Source: Isoptericola chiayiensis (GTDB lineage: Bacteria > Actinomycetota > Actinomycetes > Actinomycetales > Cellulomonadaceae). From it: a DNA stretch of 64,000 nt. The stretch's first letter is position 1; every line of letters starts with the position of its first letter. The stretch covers positions 86,420 to 150,419 of the forward strand of contig NZ_JABEZT010000005.1 of assembly GCF_013149805.1 (NCBI RefSeq). Reading direction: 5' to 3'. The notes under the pieces are model-generated. The model was not told the DNA's origin. It was given only the letters and a program-made list of their open reading frames with translations, and ran no database searches. Positions 29,778 to 38,371 of this stretch are shown in pieces. Made by a program: the position numbers and the translations under genes.

Positions 29778-30638
29778 TCAGCGGCCGAACACCTGCGTCC
29801 ACCACGGACCGCCGGCGTCGTGGACCACCCCGAGCCCGTGGCGGGTGTGCCCGCACGCGAGGATGTTGGCGCGGTGCCCGGAGCTGTCCATCCAGGCCGC
29901 CACCACGGCCTCGGCGTCCGGCTGCCCGCGCGCCACGTTCTCGGCGGCCAGCCCGGAGATCCCGGCGTCGGCCGCCCGGTCCCACGGGGTGCGCCCGTCC
30001 GACCCGGTGTGGTCGAGACGACCGTGCTCGGCCATGTCGACGGAGTGCTCTCCCGCCAGGGCGTCGAGCTGCGGGTCGGCGGTGAGGGGACCGCACCCCG
30101 CGGCCTCGCGCTCGGCGTTGACCAGGGCCAGCACGGCCTGCGCGTCCGAGGCGTCGGCCGTGCCGGTGGCGTCCGCGGGGGTGTCGGAGGTGTCGGAGGT
30201 GTCGGAGGTGTCCGTGGTCGAGGCGTCCGCCGTACTGTCCGCACCCTCGGACGCCGCGTCGTCCTCGGCGTCGGCAGCGTCGTCGCCGTCGTCATCGTCA
30301 GCGTCGTCAGCGGGGCCTGCCTCGCCCTCGCGCCCGGCGTCGCCCGGCGGGGACTCGTCGCCCGCGCCGTCGCGCCCGGGCCGGGGCGTCGCGGTCTCGC
30401 GCTGCGGCCGTCCGCCCGGCGCAGCCTGCTGGGCGCCGTCGTCCCAGGCGAGCGCGACCTCCTGGGACGGCGATGCTGCCGCGGCCTCGTCCGACGTCCC
30501 TGACGGCGGGGCGGAGGCGACGCGCACGAGGTCCGGCGCCAGGACCGCCACCAGGAGGAACAGCGCCAGTCCGACGAGGAACGCGCCCAGCAGCAGGCCG
30601 AGCTGGCGCAGCCCTGAGGTGAACCGTCGGTCCGTCAC
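29778..30638 (-). CDS. Membrane-anchored CAP/SCP-domain protein
   Basis: The 286-aa protein starts at GTG 30638 (VTDRRFTSGLRQLG). One membrane helix (about 11-33) is followed by a long Asp/Ala/Thr-rich linker and a C-terminal CAP domain from about residue 165: ALVNAEREAAGCGPL, HSVDMAEHGRLDHT, GLAAENVARGQ and AWMDSSGHRANILACG, the normal bacterial CAP motifs. The linker contains three exact 9-bp repeats (GTGTCGGAG, 30181-30207) encoding TSD. Function of bacterial CAP proteins is poorly known. Confidence 0.85.
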   Translation of the reverse strand: MTDRRFTSGLRQLGLLLGAFLVGLALFLLVAVLAPDLVRVASAPPSGTSDEAAAASPSQEVALAWDDGAQQAAPGGRPQRETATPRPGRDGAGDESPPGDAGREGEAGPADDADDDDGDDAADAEDDAASEGADSTADASTTDTSDTSDTSDTPADATGTADASDAQAVLALVNAEREAAGCGPLTADPQLDALAGEHSVDMAEHGRLDHTGSDGRTPWDRAADAGISGLAAENVARGQPDAEAVVAAWMDSSGHRANILACGHTRHGLGVVHDAGGPWWTQVFGR

Positions 30639-30732
30639 GCCCGGCACGCTACCGAGCCCGTGGCCACGGCGCGCGGTCACGCAGCGCGGCCGCGGCACGC
30701 GACCGCAGCGGGATGCCGTGCCGGCAGGCGTC

Positions 30733-31689
30733 CTACGAGGCGAGGCCCTCGCGGTTCGCCAGGTGCTTCTCGTAGGCGGGTGTGCGGTGCACGGCCTCGG
30801 CGTGGGCGTCCAGGGCGGCCCGGCGTACCAGCTCGCCGTCGAACCGGTCGGCGGCGTCGCGGCGCCAGCCGACGTACTGCGTCCACGCCAGCGGCCGGTC
30901 CTCGAGGGCGACCGGCTGCACCCCGGGTGCGTCGAGGAGCAGCGGCTGGACGAGTCCGACGGCGTGCCCACCCCGGACCTGCTCGATGGCGGCGGCCCGC
31001 TCGGTCTCGCTGACCTCCCGCGGGGTGAACCCGGACCGGACGCACGCGGCGACGAAGCACCGTTCGAAGCAGCCCTCGCCCGGCGCCGACAGCCAGTACT
31101 CGCCCGCGAGCTCGCCGAGCGGGATCTCGTCCCGCTCCGCGAGCGGGTGCTCCTCGGAGAGCAGCACGAACACGGGGTCGGTGAACAGCTCGGTCCACAC
31201 GACGTCGCCGTCGGTGGGCAGCACCTCGTTCTCGCACGCTCCCACCAGCGCCAGGTCGAGGGCGCCGCTGGCCAGCCGCCGGGCGGCCTCGTCGGCCGAC
31301 CAGGCCGTGAACGACGTGAGCGCCACCCCGGTCAGCTCGGCGCGGAGCCGGTTGAGGAAGATGCCGCCCAGCACCGTGGCGACGGTGCCGACCCGCAGGG
31401 AGGAGACGACGTCGGAGCGTCCGCTGACGTGACGGCGCACGTCCTCGCCGAACGCGTCCATCGCCGGCAGGATCACGCGGGCGTGCCGGAGCACCAGGTC
31501 ACCGAGCGGGGTGGGGCGCGCGCCGCGGCGGTCCCGGACGAACACGGGCCCGCCGAGCGCCTCCTCGATACGGTTGAGCTGGGCGGTCAGGGCCGGTTGC
31601 GCCATGCCGAGCGACGACGCCGCCCGGGTCACGCTGCCCTGGGCGGCGACCGTCGAGACGAGGCGGAGGTGCCGGAGGTCGATCTCCAT
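30733..31689 (-). CDS. LysR-family regulator
   Basis: The 318-aa protein has the LysR winged helix at its N-terminus (LRHLRLVSTVAAQGSVTRAASSLGMAQPALTAQL) and a periplasmic-binding-like effector domain. It is divergent from an alpha/beta hydrolase gene, its most likely target. An ATACC-N5-GGTAT palindrome with T-N11-A overlaps its own start codon, which suggests autoregulation. Confidence 0.9.
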   Translation of the reverse strand: MEIDLRHLRLVSTVAAQGSVTRAASSLGMAQPALTAQLNRIEEALGGPVFVRDRRGARPTPLGDLVLRHARVILPAMDAFGEDVRRHVSGRSDVVSSLRVGTVATVLGGIFLNRLRAELTGVALTSFTAWSADEAARRLASGALDLALVGACENEVLPTDGDVVWTELFTDPVFVLLSEEHPLAERDEIPLGELAGEYWLSAPGEGCFERCFVAACVRSGFTPREVSETERAAAIEQVRGGHAVGLVQPLLLDAPGVQPVALEDRPLAWTQYVGWRRDAADRFDGELVRRAALDAHAEAVHRTPAYEKHLANREGLAS

Positions 31690-31702
31690 ACCGCCATGGT
31701 AT
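31688..31702. promoter_or_regulatory. LysR-type box overlapping the regulator's start codon
   Basis: ATACC-GCCAT-GGTAT is a perfect 5-bp inverted repeat containing the T-N11-A pattern typical of LysR boxes. Its left edge lies in the ATG of the LysR gene. The divergent hydrolase gene starts 120 bp away. Confidence 0.45.
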
Positions 31703-31821
31703 CGGTGTCATCACCCTCGTGGGATGGGGGTCCGCGGCCGGGCGTCCGCAGCGTGGACCGACATGCGCCCGAAACAGTGTCCCGGGACCAATGGTGCCGT
31801 ACGACGACGGAAGGAGTCACC

Positions 31822-32583
31822 ATGGGCGAACGTGTCACGTTCCCGAGCAGCACCGGCCCCACCCTGGCCGGCATCATCGACGAGCCGGAGGGCGACGTCC
31901 GGGGGTGGGCGGTGTTCGTGCACGGGTTCACCCTCGGCAAGGACTCCCCCGCGGCCGCCCGCATCAGCAAGCAGCTCGCCGCAGAGGGTGTCGGGGTGCT
32001 GCGCTTCGACAACCTCGGCCTGGGCGACTCCGAGGGCGACTGGGGCGACGGGTCCTTCACCGTCAAGGTCGCCGACGTCGTGCAGGCCGCCCGGTTCATG
32101 GCCGACCGCGGCACTCCGGCCGAGCTGCTCATGGGGCACTCGTGGGGCGGCGCGGCCGCGATCGCCGCGGCCCCCGAGCTCGAGTCGGTGCGCGCCGTGG
32201 CCACGGCGTGCGCGCCGTTCGACCCGAGCCACGCCGAGCACCACTACGACGACCTGGTCGACGAGGTCCTGGCCGAGGGCAACGCCGTCTGGCAGGTGGG
32301 CGGCAAGCGGCTCAACCTCAAGCGCGGGATGGTCGAGGACGTGCGGGCCGCGGACCTCGAGCACCGCATCGCCGACCTCGGCAAGCCGCTGCTGATCCTG
32401 CACTCCCCCACCGACAGCACCGTCGGCATCGAGAACGCCAGCAAGATCTTCGCCGCGGCCCGGCACCCGCGCAGCTTCGTCGCCCTGGAAGGTTCCGACC
32501 ACCTGCTGACCCGGCCCGGTCAGGCGCAGCGCGCCGGACGCATCATCAGCGCGTGGGCGGACCAGTACCTGCAGCAGGACTGA
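31822..32583 (+). CDS. Alpha/beta-hydrolase of the OsmC-linked type
   Basis: The 253-aa protein has HGFTLGKD, LRFDNLGLGDSEGDWGDGSF, GHSWGG (nucleophile Ser107) and GSDHLL with the catalytic His. This pattern is that of the hydrolase half of bifunctional hydrolase/OsmC proteins, here without the OsmC domain. AAGGAG lies 6 nt ahead of ATG 31822. The natural substrate is unknown. Divergent orientation suggests control by the LysR regulator. Confidence 0.85.
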   Translation: MGERVTFPSSTGPTLAGIIDEPEGDVRGWAVFVHGFTLGKDSPAAARISKQLAAEGVGVLRFDNLGLGDSEGDWGDGSFTVKVADVVQAARFMADRGTPAELLMGHSWGGAAAIAAAPELESVRAVATACAPFDPSHAEHHYDDLVDEVLAEGNAVWQVGGKRLNLKRGMVEDVRAADLEHRIADLGKPLLILHSPTDSTVGIENASKIFAAARHPRSFVALEGSDHLLTRPGQAQRAGRIISAWADQYLQQD

Positions 32584-32595
32584 GCCCGCGCCGGG

Positions 32596-34176
32596 TCAGG
32601 CGGGGGCGAGGAACCCGTCGCGCACCAGGCCGCGCACGGCGGGCAGCAGCTCGGCGGCCAGGTCGTCCGCCCCGACGTCGAGCAGCGCGGCGAGCGCCCC
32701 CACGATCTGCGCCACGGTGAGCTCGCCGTCGCAGACGCCGACGAACGCCGCCAGCCCGGTGGAGGCCTGGATGCCGCGGCCCAGGCCGTCGCCCTGACGC
32801 ACGATCACGACGTTCGGGTCGGCGGCCCCCGGAGTGAGGTACCGCTCCTCGGTGACGTCGCCGGCGACGACGAGCCGCTCGGTCGAGAGCACGGCGTCGT
32901 CGCGGGCGGCGAGCCACTCGTGGGCGGCCAGCGAGGCCGCCAGGTGCGCACCCAACGGCTGGCGCAGGGTGCCGTGGTGCTCCTCGAGGCGCCGCAGCCG
33001 CCCGTCCGGGGTGCCGCCGTCGGACGGGCGCCGCAGCGTGACGAGCCCGAAGCCGACGGCCTCGACGTCGCGCGCCGCGAAGTCGTCGAGCCAGGCGCCG
33101 TAGGCGGCCTCCCAGGCGTCCGGCTCACGCTCCGGGGTCGTGCCGCCGTCGCGGATCCACGTCTCGGCGTACTCGGCGGGGTCCAGCAGCTCGCGCTCGA
33201 TCACCCAGCCGTCCAGACCCGAGGCGTCCAGCCAGGCGCCGACGCGGTCGGTCCACGGCTCGCCGCGCCGGTGCTCCCAGTTGACGAGCATCTGCGCGAC
33301 GCCGCCGGGTGCCAGGACCTGCCCGACGCCGGTGATCAGGTCGCGCACCAGGTCGTCGGCCGCGCGTCCGCCGTCGCGGTACTCGAACTCGCCCAGCGCC
33401 GAGGCCACCGCGGCACCCGCCGCCCCGCTGCGGGGCGTGATGACGAACGGCGGGTTGGACACGACCAGGTCGAAGCGTTCGTCCGCGACCGGCTCCAGCA
33501 TGGAGCCCTCGCGCAGCTCGACGTCCGCCGCGGCGGCGTTGAGCGCCACGTTGAAGCGGGCGAAGTCCAGGGCGCGGTGGGAGATGTCGGTGCCGACGAC
33601 GGCGTCCGCGTGGCGGGCGGCGTGCAGGGCCTGGATGCCGCACCCCGTGCCGAGGTCCAGGACGCGGCCGACCCGGTCGCGCACGGTGACCTGCGCCAGC
33701 GTCGTCGACGCGCCGCCCGCGCCGAGCACGTGGTCGGCGGCGAGCCGTCGGCTCGTGGCCAGCTCGCCGAGGTCGCTGGCGAGCCACCACTGCACCGGGC
33801 CGCCGGCGTCGGTCGCGGCGTACGGGCGCAGGTCGACGACGGCGCGGACCGGGTCGCCGTCGTCGTGCCCGGCGCTGCGCACCAGGCCGAGCGCCTCGGC
33901 CCCGGCCGTCCTCACGCCCGGCAGCGCGGTGTCCACGGCGGCACGGGACTGCTGTGCGCCGAGCACGAAGAGCGCGGCCAGCGTGGCGCGCGGGTCGCCG
34001 GACCGGGCCGTGAGGACCCGGCGCGCCGGCACGGTCTGCTCGCGCCGCAGCGCCGCCGAGGCGAGGTCGCCGAGCAGGTCCTCGACGCCGTCGACCGTGT
34101 AGTCCGACGCCGTCAGGGCCGCACGCAGCGCGGCGGTGTCCCCGGCCGGCGACGGCGGGGAGGTCAGCCCCGGCAT
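32596..34176 (-). CDS. Class I methyltransferase with N-terminal DUF7059-type domain (HemK/RlmG-like)
   Basis: The 526-aa protein has an all-helical N-terminal domain (about 1-130) and a SAM-binding core with VLDLGTGCGIQAL (motif I), VVGTDISHRALDFAR, and VVSNPPFVI (NPPF 241-244), the motif of N-methyltransferases acting on glutamine side chains or nucleic-acid bases. A C-terminal region of about 150 residues ends the protein. Similar architecture occurs in actinobacterial proteins of unknown substrate. The ATG overlaps the 3' end of the lipoprotein gene by 13 bp. Confidence 0.85.
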   Translation of the reverse strand: MPGLTSPPSPAGDTAALRAALTASDYTVDGVEDLLGDLASAALRREQTVPARRVLTARSGDPRATLAALFVLGAQQSRAAVDTALPGVRTAGAEALGLVRSAGHDDGDPVRAVVDLRPYAATDAGGPVQWWLASDLGELATSRRLAADHVLGAGGASTTLAQVTVRDRVGRVLDLGTGCGIQALHAARHADAVVGTDISHRALDFARFNVALNAAAADVELREGSMLEPVADERFDLVVSNPPFVITPRSGAAGAAVASALGEFEYRDGGRAADDLVRDLITGVGQVLAPGGVAQMLVNWEHRRGEPWTDRVGAWLDASGLDGWVIERELLDPAEYAETWIRDGGTTPEREPDAWEAAYGAWLDDFAARDVEAVGFGLVTLRRPSDGGTPDGRLRRLEEHHGTLRQPLGAHLAASLAAHEWLAARDDAVLSTERLVVAGDVTEERYLTPGAADPNVVIVRQGDGLGRGIQASTGLAAFVGVCDGELTVAQIVGALAALLDVGADDLAAELLPAVRGLVRDGFLAPA

Positions 34177-34694
34177 CCCGCGGCCAGGTACTCGGTGACC
34201 TGGTTGTGCGCGGCGGCGGCGCGCGCCGTGTCCGACTCGGAGAACGTCAGGGTCAGCACGGAGGCGACCTCGTCGGCGTCGTCGGTGTCGACGTCGGCCA
34301 GCGCGCCGACCGCCGTGCCGAGGTAGTCGCCCATCCCGTCCCAGCCGGGCACGTCCTCGGGGGCCTCCGCCGCCGTGAAGACCCGCTGCGCCTCGCGGAA
34401 CCCGGCGACCAGCACGCGCGGGTGCTCCTCGTCGATACCGGCGAGGGACCGGTTCGTCTCGGCCCACACCTCCTGCAGCTCCAGGCACTCCTCGCTGACG
34501 TCCGGCGAGGGTGCGGGTCCGTCGCCGTCACCGGGGTTCATGGCGAGGTCGGAGTCGATGGAGATGGCGGGTTGCGGCTCCGGAGCGGCCTCCGTGGCGC
34601 CGTCGTCCGAGCTGCAGGCGCCGAGGACCGCCACTCCGGTGAGCGCGGCCAGGCCGGCGATCGCTCGGCGGGCGCGCAGACGGGGGGTCAGCAT
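34164..34694 (-). CDS. Lipoprotein of unknown function, paralogue of the next gene
   Basis: The 176-aa protein has a lipoprotein signal (LTPRLRARRAIAGLAALTG, lipobox VLGAC). The mature part has a Cys near CLELQEVWAE and ends NQVTEYLAAGCRG. The neighbouring gene ends EQVTAYLADDCGS and has a matching upstream Cys and a similar spacing, so the two are likely diverged duplicates sharing a helical domain that may be closed by a disulfide. ATG 34694 gives the lipoprotein signal; an upstream GTG adds 22 unconvincing residues. Confidence 0.75.
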   Translation of the reverse strand: MLTPRLRARRAIAGLAALTGVAVLGACSSDDGATEAAPEPQPAISIDSDLAMNPGDGDGPAPSPDVSEECLELQEVWAETNRSLAGIDEEHPRVLVAGFREAQRVFTAAEAPEDVPGWDGMGDYLGTAVGALADVDTDDADEVASVLTLTFSESDTARAAAAHNQVTEYLAAGCRG

Positions 34695-34790
34695 CCCACC
34701 ATGGTGACCCAACCGGGCGGGGTCGCGGAAATCGTGACATGGGTTCGTGAGGGGCCTCACGCCGCGCCCCGAACCGGGCCGACGGCGGGT

Positions 34791-35741
34791 TCAGGACCCG
34801 CAGTCGTCGGCCAGATAGGCGGTGACCTGCTCGGACGCCGTGGTCATCGCCGCGGTGTCGAGGGTCGCGAGCGCTTCCGCCGCAGCCGCCTCCACCTGGC
34901 CGTCCTCGGCCTCCGCCGTCGCCTCCGCCATAGTGGACACGTAGTCGGACACGGTGGCCCACTCGGTGGCGACGGCGTCCGGCGGGGTCACCGCGGCCAG
35001 GGCCTCGCGGGCGGTGCCGAACCCCTTGCGCAGGCTGGCCGGCGACTCGACGTCCATCTGCACCTGTGCCGCCGCGGCACGCGACCACGCCACCTGCGCC
35101 GGCGCGCACACCTCGGGTGCGGCGACCACGGCCGTCGCGTCCGTGGCGACCGGTTCGGCCGGGCCGGTGACCGCGTCCAGGGCGGCCGCGACCCCGACGC
35201 CCGCCACGAGCGACAGGCCGGTCGCGCCCAGCAGGGTGGAGCGGCGCGAGAACAGGCCGGAGGTCCGACGACGGCGCACGGTGCCCGCGACGGAGCGGGC
35301 CGAACGCATCGCCCCGGCAGCTCCTGACGCCCCGCGCCGCATGGCGTCCCGGCCTGCGCGCGTGCGGTCGGCGATACTGCGGGCGTCGCCGTCACGCGCG
35401 GCCGGCGCGCTCGTCCCCCGCGCGACGGCGGGCCGGCGCGTGCCGCGCGCGAACGGGTTGCGGGTGGTCGGTGCCTCGTCGCGGAAGGTGCCCGCGACCG
35501 GCGCCGACCCGTCGAGGACGGCGTCGAGCGACGGCGCCTCGGTGGGGACGGGAGTCTGCGCCCACGGCGGCAGCCCCTCGCCCGGGGCCGGGACATCCGG
35601 CGCATCCGCTGCGTGCTCCGGCGCGTCCGCGGCGTCGTCCGCCTCCGGTGGCGCCGCCCACGGGAACCCGCCCTGGCCAGCCCACGGACCGCCGTCGGAC
35701 ACGGACGACGGGGCGTCGCGACGTGCAGCGGTGGGGCCCAT
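34791..35741 (-). CDS. Membrane-anchored protein with the same C-terminal domain as the neighbouring lipoprotein
   Basis: The 316-aa protein has a proline/alanine-rich cytoplasmic region (about 1-165), one membrane helix (STLLGATGLSLVAGVGVAAAL), and an extracytoplasmic domain of about 120 residues starting near CAPAQVAWSRAAAAQ and ending SEQVTAYLADDCGS. No known family is recognised. The pair differ in anchoring (lipid against transmembrane) but share the outer domain, which suggests a common extracytoplasmic task. Confidence 0.72.
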   Translation of the reverse strand: MGPTAARRDAPSSVSDGGPWAGQGGFPWAAPPEADDAADAPEHAADAPDVPAPGEGLPPWAQTPVPTEAPSLDAVLDGSAPVAGTFRDEAPTTRNPFARGTRRPAVARGTSAPAARDGDARSIADRTRAGRDAMRRGASGAAGAMRSARSVAGTVRRRRTSGLFSRRSTLLGATGLSLVAGVGVAAALDAVTGPAEPVATDATAVVAAPEVCAPAQVAWSRAAAAQVQMDVESPASLRKGFGTAREALAAVTPPDAVATEWATVSDYVSTMAEATAEAEDGQVEAAAAEALATLDTAAMTTASEQVTAYLADDCGS

Positions 35742-35856
35742 GGACGCGAAGGTTACCGGGCGGCGCGCCGGATGTGTCCAGATCGTTGTGTTCGTGACCT
35801 TGACGTGAGTTGTGATTGACCGTCACATTGTGCGGGTGAGTTCGACGACGACGGGC

Positions 35857-36378
35857 ATGTGGGTAGCACCGGAGAAGGATCCCCGCACCACGGGGATCGA
35901 CCCGGTGGGCGAGAAGGAGACCCTCTGGGAGTACCTGTGCCGGTACCGCATGACCCTGGTCATGAAGTGCGAGGGCCTCGACGCCGAACAGCTCGCCCAC
36001 CGCAGCGTGCCGCCGTCGACCCTCTCCCTGCTGGGCCTCGTGCGGCACCTCGCCAACTCGGAGCACCACTGGTTCGCCCGCGTCATCGACGGCTCCTCGG
36101 CACCGGGCCCGTTCGAGCGGCCCGGCGTCGACGACGTCGACTTCGACGACGCGATCGGCACCGACGACTGCGTGGCCAGCGCCTGGCGGTCCTGGCACGC
36201 GGCCGTCGACTCCGCCGACGACATCATGGCGTCCGAGGAGCTGGACCGCGAGATCCCCTTCGAGGGCGGCACCGTCGAGGTGCGCGACGTCGTCATCCAC
36301 CTCGTCGAGGAGTACGCCCGGCACATGGGCCACGCCGACCTGCTCCGCGAATGCCTGGACGGGCGCACCGGGCTCTGA
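35857..36378 (+). CDS. DinB-like (DUF664) metal-binding protein
   Basis: The product (173 aa from ATG 35857) is a four-helix protein of the DinB/YfiT group: HLANSEHHWFARVI and HLVEEYARHMGHADLLRE supply the three conserved histidines for a metal. Actinobacterial members include mycothiol-dependent transferases, but the substrate is not readable here. Start is uncertain: in-frame GTGs at 35812, 35830 and 35836 lie upstream. A TTGACG at 35799 spaced about 17 bp from a weak -10-like TCACAT would put the transcript start near 35836, so leaderless use of that GTG is possible. Confidence 0.8.
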   Translation: MWVAPEKDPRTTGIDPVGEKETLWEYLCRYRMTLVMKCEGLDAEQLAHRSVPPSTLSLLGLVRHLANSEHHWFARVIDGSSAPGPFERPGVDDVDFDDAIGTDDCVASAWRSWHAAVDSADDIMASEELDREIPFEGGTVEVRDVVIHLVEEYARHMGHADLLRECLDGRTGL

Positions 36379-36397
36379 CCCTGCCGCCGGGACGAGG

Positions 36398-36733
36398 TCA
36401 GAAGGACTCGGCGAACCAGGCGATCTGCACCAGCGCCATCGCGACGACGGCGACCTGCGACGGTTCGCGCCGGCGCCGCGCCAGCAGCACCGCCTCGCCG
36501 ACGACCGTGCCGACGAGCAGGGTTGCCGTCGCCACGCTGAGCCAGAGGCGCGCCGGGTCGCCGGCGGACGCCTGCACGTTCGCCAGCCACTCGCCGACGA
36601 ACATCCACACGAAGCCGCACTGGACGAGAACGGCGAGGCCGGCGCTCGCCACCTGCTGAGCCCGCGGCGACGACGTGCCCGGCCGGTCTGCCGTCGACGC
36701 CGTCAGCTCGGCCTGCGGGGGCTGCTCTGCCAT
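36398..36733 (-). CDS. Small membrane protein of unknown function
   Basis: The 111-aa protein has a 30-residue polar N-terminus and about three hydrophobic segments (VASAGLAVLVQCGFVWMFVG, LWLSVATATLLVGTVVGEAV, VAVVAMALVQIAWFA), with a basic RRRREP turn between the last two. No family is recognised. It is convergent with the DinB-like gene. Confidence 0.65.
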   Translation of the reverse strand: MAEQPPQAELTASTADRPGTSSPRAQQVASAGLAVLVQCGFVWMFVGEWLANVQASAGDPARLWLSVATATLLVGTVVGEAVLLARRRREPSQVAVVAMALVQIAWFAESF

Positions 36734-36843
36734 CTGTCCTGCTCCACGAGTCGGGTGCTCGGGCCACCGTAGGCAAGGACCCGAGAATCTGGAAGATCTT
36801 CGCTACCAGAGCCACCGACACTTTAGGTCCCTCCGAGGGCTGC

Positions 36844-37149
36844 CTAGGACGCCGCCACGATCTCGGCACTCTCGGCCTTGATCCGGAGTTCCTGGCCGGG
36901 GCAGATCGGTCCGGAGAGGTCGAAACTGTGGCCGCTCTCGTACGTCACGACGATCGGACCGTCGAAGCACTCGTCAACTCCGAGGAGGACCACGCCGCCG
37001 CCTCCCGGGACTTCCTCGGGTCCGTCGCCCCCATACTCGACCGTGACGATTCCAGCGGAATCGTTGATCAGTCCCACATCTCCTGCGTTCGAGCACGCAG
37101 CGAGCGCCAGCGCTGCAACCGTGAGTCCAACCGACCCGGATGCCCGCAA
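36844..37149 (-). CDS. Small lipoprotein of unknown function, start uncertain
   Basis: The reading frame encodes a lipoprotein signal (ASGSVGLTVAALALAACSN) and a compact mature domain of about 80 residues, GLINDSAGIVTVEYGGDGPE to KAESAEIV, with a Cys pair (DECFDG, PICPGQ). A TTG at 37149 gives a normal-length signal; a GTG at 37266 is the longest option. No clear ribosome site is seen for either. The local sequence is less GC-rich than its surroundings. The 240 bp between it and the acetyltransferase gene show no further gene. Confidence 0.5.
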   Translation of the reverse strand: MRASGSVGLTVAALALAACSNAGDVGLINDSAGIVTVEYGGDGPEEVPGGGGVVLLGVDECFDGPIVVTYESGHSFDLSGPICPGQELRIKAESAEIVAAS

Positions 37150-37389
37150 GCTGGCACGCGCTGACCAAATGTGGAGTGTTCTGAGCTTTGATGGTCTCAG
37201 GTGCGGACATACAGGGAATCTACTGGCGTCACGGCGATTTCTGGGGGACGCCTGCTGTCTCTCCACTGGCCTGCCTCAGGAACTGCGCTACCCGACGACG
37301 ACCGCTCCCACCTTCACCCATCTCTGTCGCTCCCTCGCCCTAGGGTGGCGTCCGCTCGAGTCCTGGCGATCAGAGAGGCACCACCGACG

Positions 37390-37902
37390 ATGCTCATCGC
37401 GCGGCCGTTCACCTCGGCAGCCATCAAGCTCCATCCGTTCGACTGCGGCGAACCGGAGCTCAACGAATGGCTCGCCCGCTACGCCGGCCAGAGCGAGAAG
37501 AAGGACAACGTCCGCACCACTTTGCTGCTCGACGAGGAAGCCCAGCGCGTCGCCGGCTACTTCTCCATGCGCACCTTCGAACTGTCAGCGGCCCACGGCG
37601 AGTCAGCGATGGGACGCAGGCGTCGCTACCCGGTGCCGGCGATGCTCCTTGCGCGGCTCGCTGTCGACAACGACTACAAGGGTCAGGGCGTCGGCAAGCT
37701 GCTCCTCGTCGACGCCCTCCAGCGGCTGCTGGCAGCGGCCGACAACGTCGGCTTCGAGATCGTCGTCGTGCACGCGCTCCACGAGGACGCCGCCTGCTTC
37801 TACCTCAAGCACGGCTTTCGCCGGTTCCTCGACCACGAGCTCAGCCTCTTCCTCACGACGAAGGAACTGCGCGCGACGTTCGCGTCAACAGAACCAGGTT
37901 GA
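37390..37902 (+). CDS. GNAT acetyltransferase, probable toxin of a TacT-type pair
   Basis: The 170-aa protein has the GNAT core RLAVDNDYKGQGVGKLLLVDALQRLL, with the Q-x-x-G-x-G/A acetyl-CoA loop, and a start LHPFDCGEPELNEWL, which is diagnostic for TacT/AtaT-like toxins that acetylate charged tRNA. The next gene encodes a DUF1778-like antitoxin. Unusually the toxin gene comes first. Upstream in-frame sequence to 37201 has no family features, so ATG 37390 is used. Confidence 0.85.
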   Translation: MLIARPFTSAAIKLHPFDCGEPELNEWLARYAGQSEKKDNVRTTLLLDEEAQRVAGYFSMRTFELSAAHGESAMGRRRRYPVPAMLLARLAVDNDYKGQGVGKLLLVDALQRLLAAADNVGFEIVVVHALHEDAACFYLKHGFRRFLDHELSLFLTTKELRATFASTEPG

Positions 37903-37905
37903 GGC

Positions 37906-37924
37906 GTACGCACCACATGCGTAC
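37906..37924. promoter_or_regulatory. Inverted repeat between toxin and antitoxin genes
   Basis: GTACGCA-CCACA-TGCGTAC is a perfect 7-bp inverted repeat 3 bp past the toxin stop. A further GTAC occurs at 37932-37935. It lies upstream of the antitoxin gene and could be the site where the ribbon-helix-helix antitoxin, with or without toxin, binds. Confidence 0.55.
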
Positions 37925-37957
37925 AGTGGACGTACATCACGGACTTGAGGAGTCACC

Positions 37958-38266
37958 ATGCCTACCGCAAACGCGCGGTCAGAGCGCCTACACATGCGCC
38001 TGTCACCCGATGCCCTCGAGACCATCCGCGAGGCCGCTGCCGCCCAACAGCAGGACGTGTCCGCGTTCGTGCTCGGGGCCGCGATGGAACACGCCCGCGA
38101 GGTCCTGCTCCGGGACCGAGTCCTCCAGCTCACGCCTCGCGAGCTCGACCAGGTCGACACTGCCCTCGACGCCGAGGCTCGCGTGGTCCCGGAGCTCGCC
38201 GCGCTCGTCGCTGCCGTTCGACGGGACACCCCGCAGCACGGCGAGCAGGAGCTGACGTCGCACTGA
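37958..38266 (+). CDS. DUF1778-type antitoxin (TacA-like)
   Basis: The 102-aa protein begins ARSERLHMRLSPDALETI, the ribbon-helix-helix start of DUF1778 antitoxins, followed by AAAQQQDVSAFVLGAAMEHA and a C-terminal tail that would wrap the acetyltransferase. GAGGAG precedes ATG 37958. The 55-bp gap from the toxin gene carries an inverted repeat, so the antitoxin may also have its own promoter. Confidence 0.85.
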   Translation: MPTANARSERLHMRLSPDALETIREAAAAQQQDVSAFVLGAAMEHAREVLLRDRVLQLTPRELDQVDTALDAEARVVPELAALVAAVRRDTPQHGEQELTSH

Positions 38267-38282
38267 GCAACCCCGAGCATGA

Positions 38283-38317
38283 AAGGGCGGTCCCGGAACT
38301 GATCCGGGGCCGCCCTT
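38283..38317. terminator. Intrinsic-terminator-like hairpin after the antitoxin gene
   Basis: Fifteen-base arms (38283-38297, 38303-38317) pair with one G-T wobble around a 5-nt loop, 16 bp past the antitoxin stop. No long T-run follows. Confidence 0.7.
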
Positions 38318-38371
38318 CGCCGTCTCGGGACGGGGATGTCGGGTGGGGGTTCTGTTCGCCCGGTGCCAGAG

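Noticed and set aside
30181-30207. 9-bp triple repeat as a phase-variation device
   Set aside because: It lies in a low-complexity linker where in-frame copy changes would have little expected effect.
37201-37389. Upstream extension of the acetyltransferase to 37201
   Set aside because: The extra residues show no GNAT features, and ATG 37390 gives the normal family start.
37390-38266. Toxin-antitoxin pair as island cargo
   Set aside because: It lies to the left of the attL repeat, so it belongs to the chromosomal flank.
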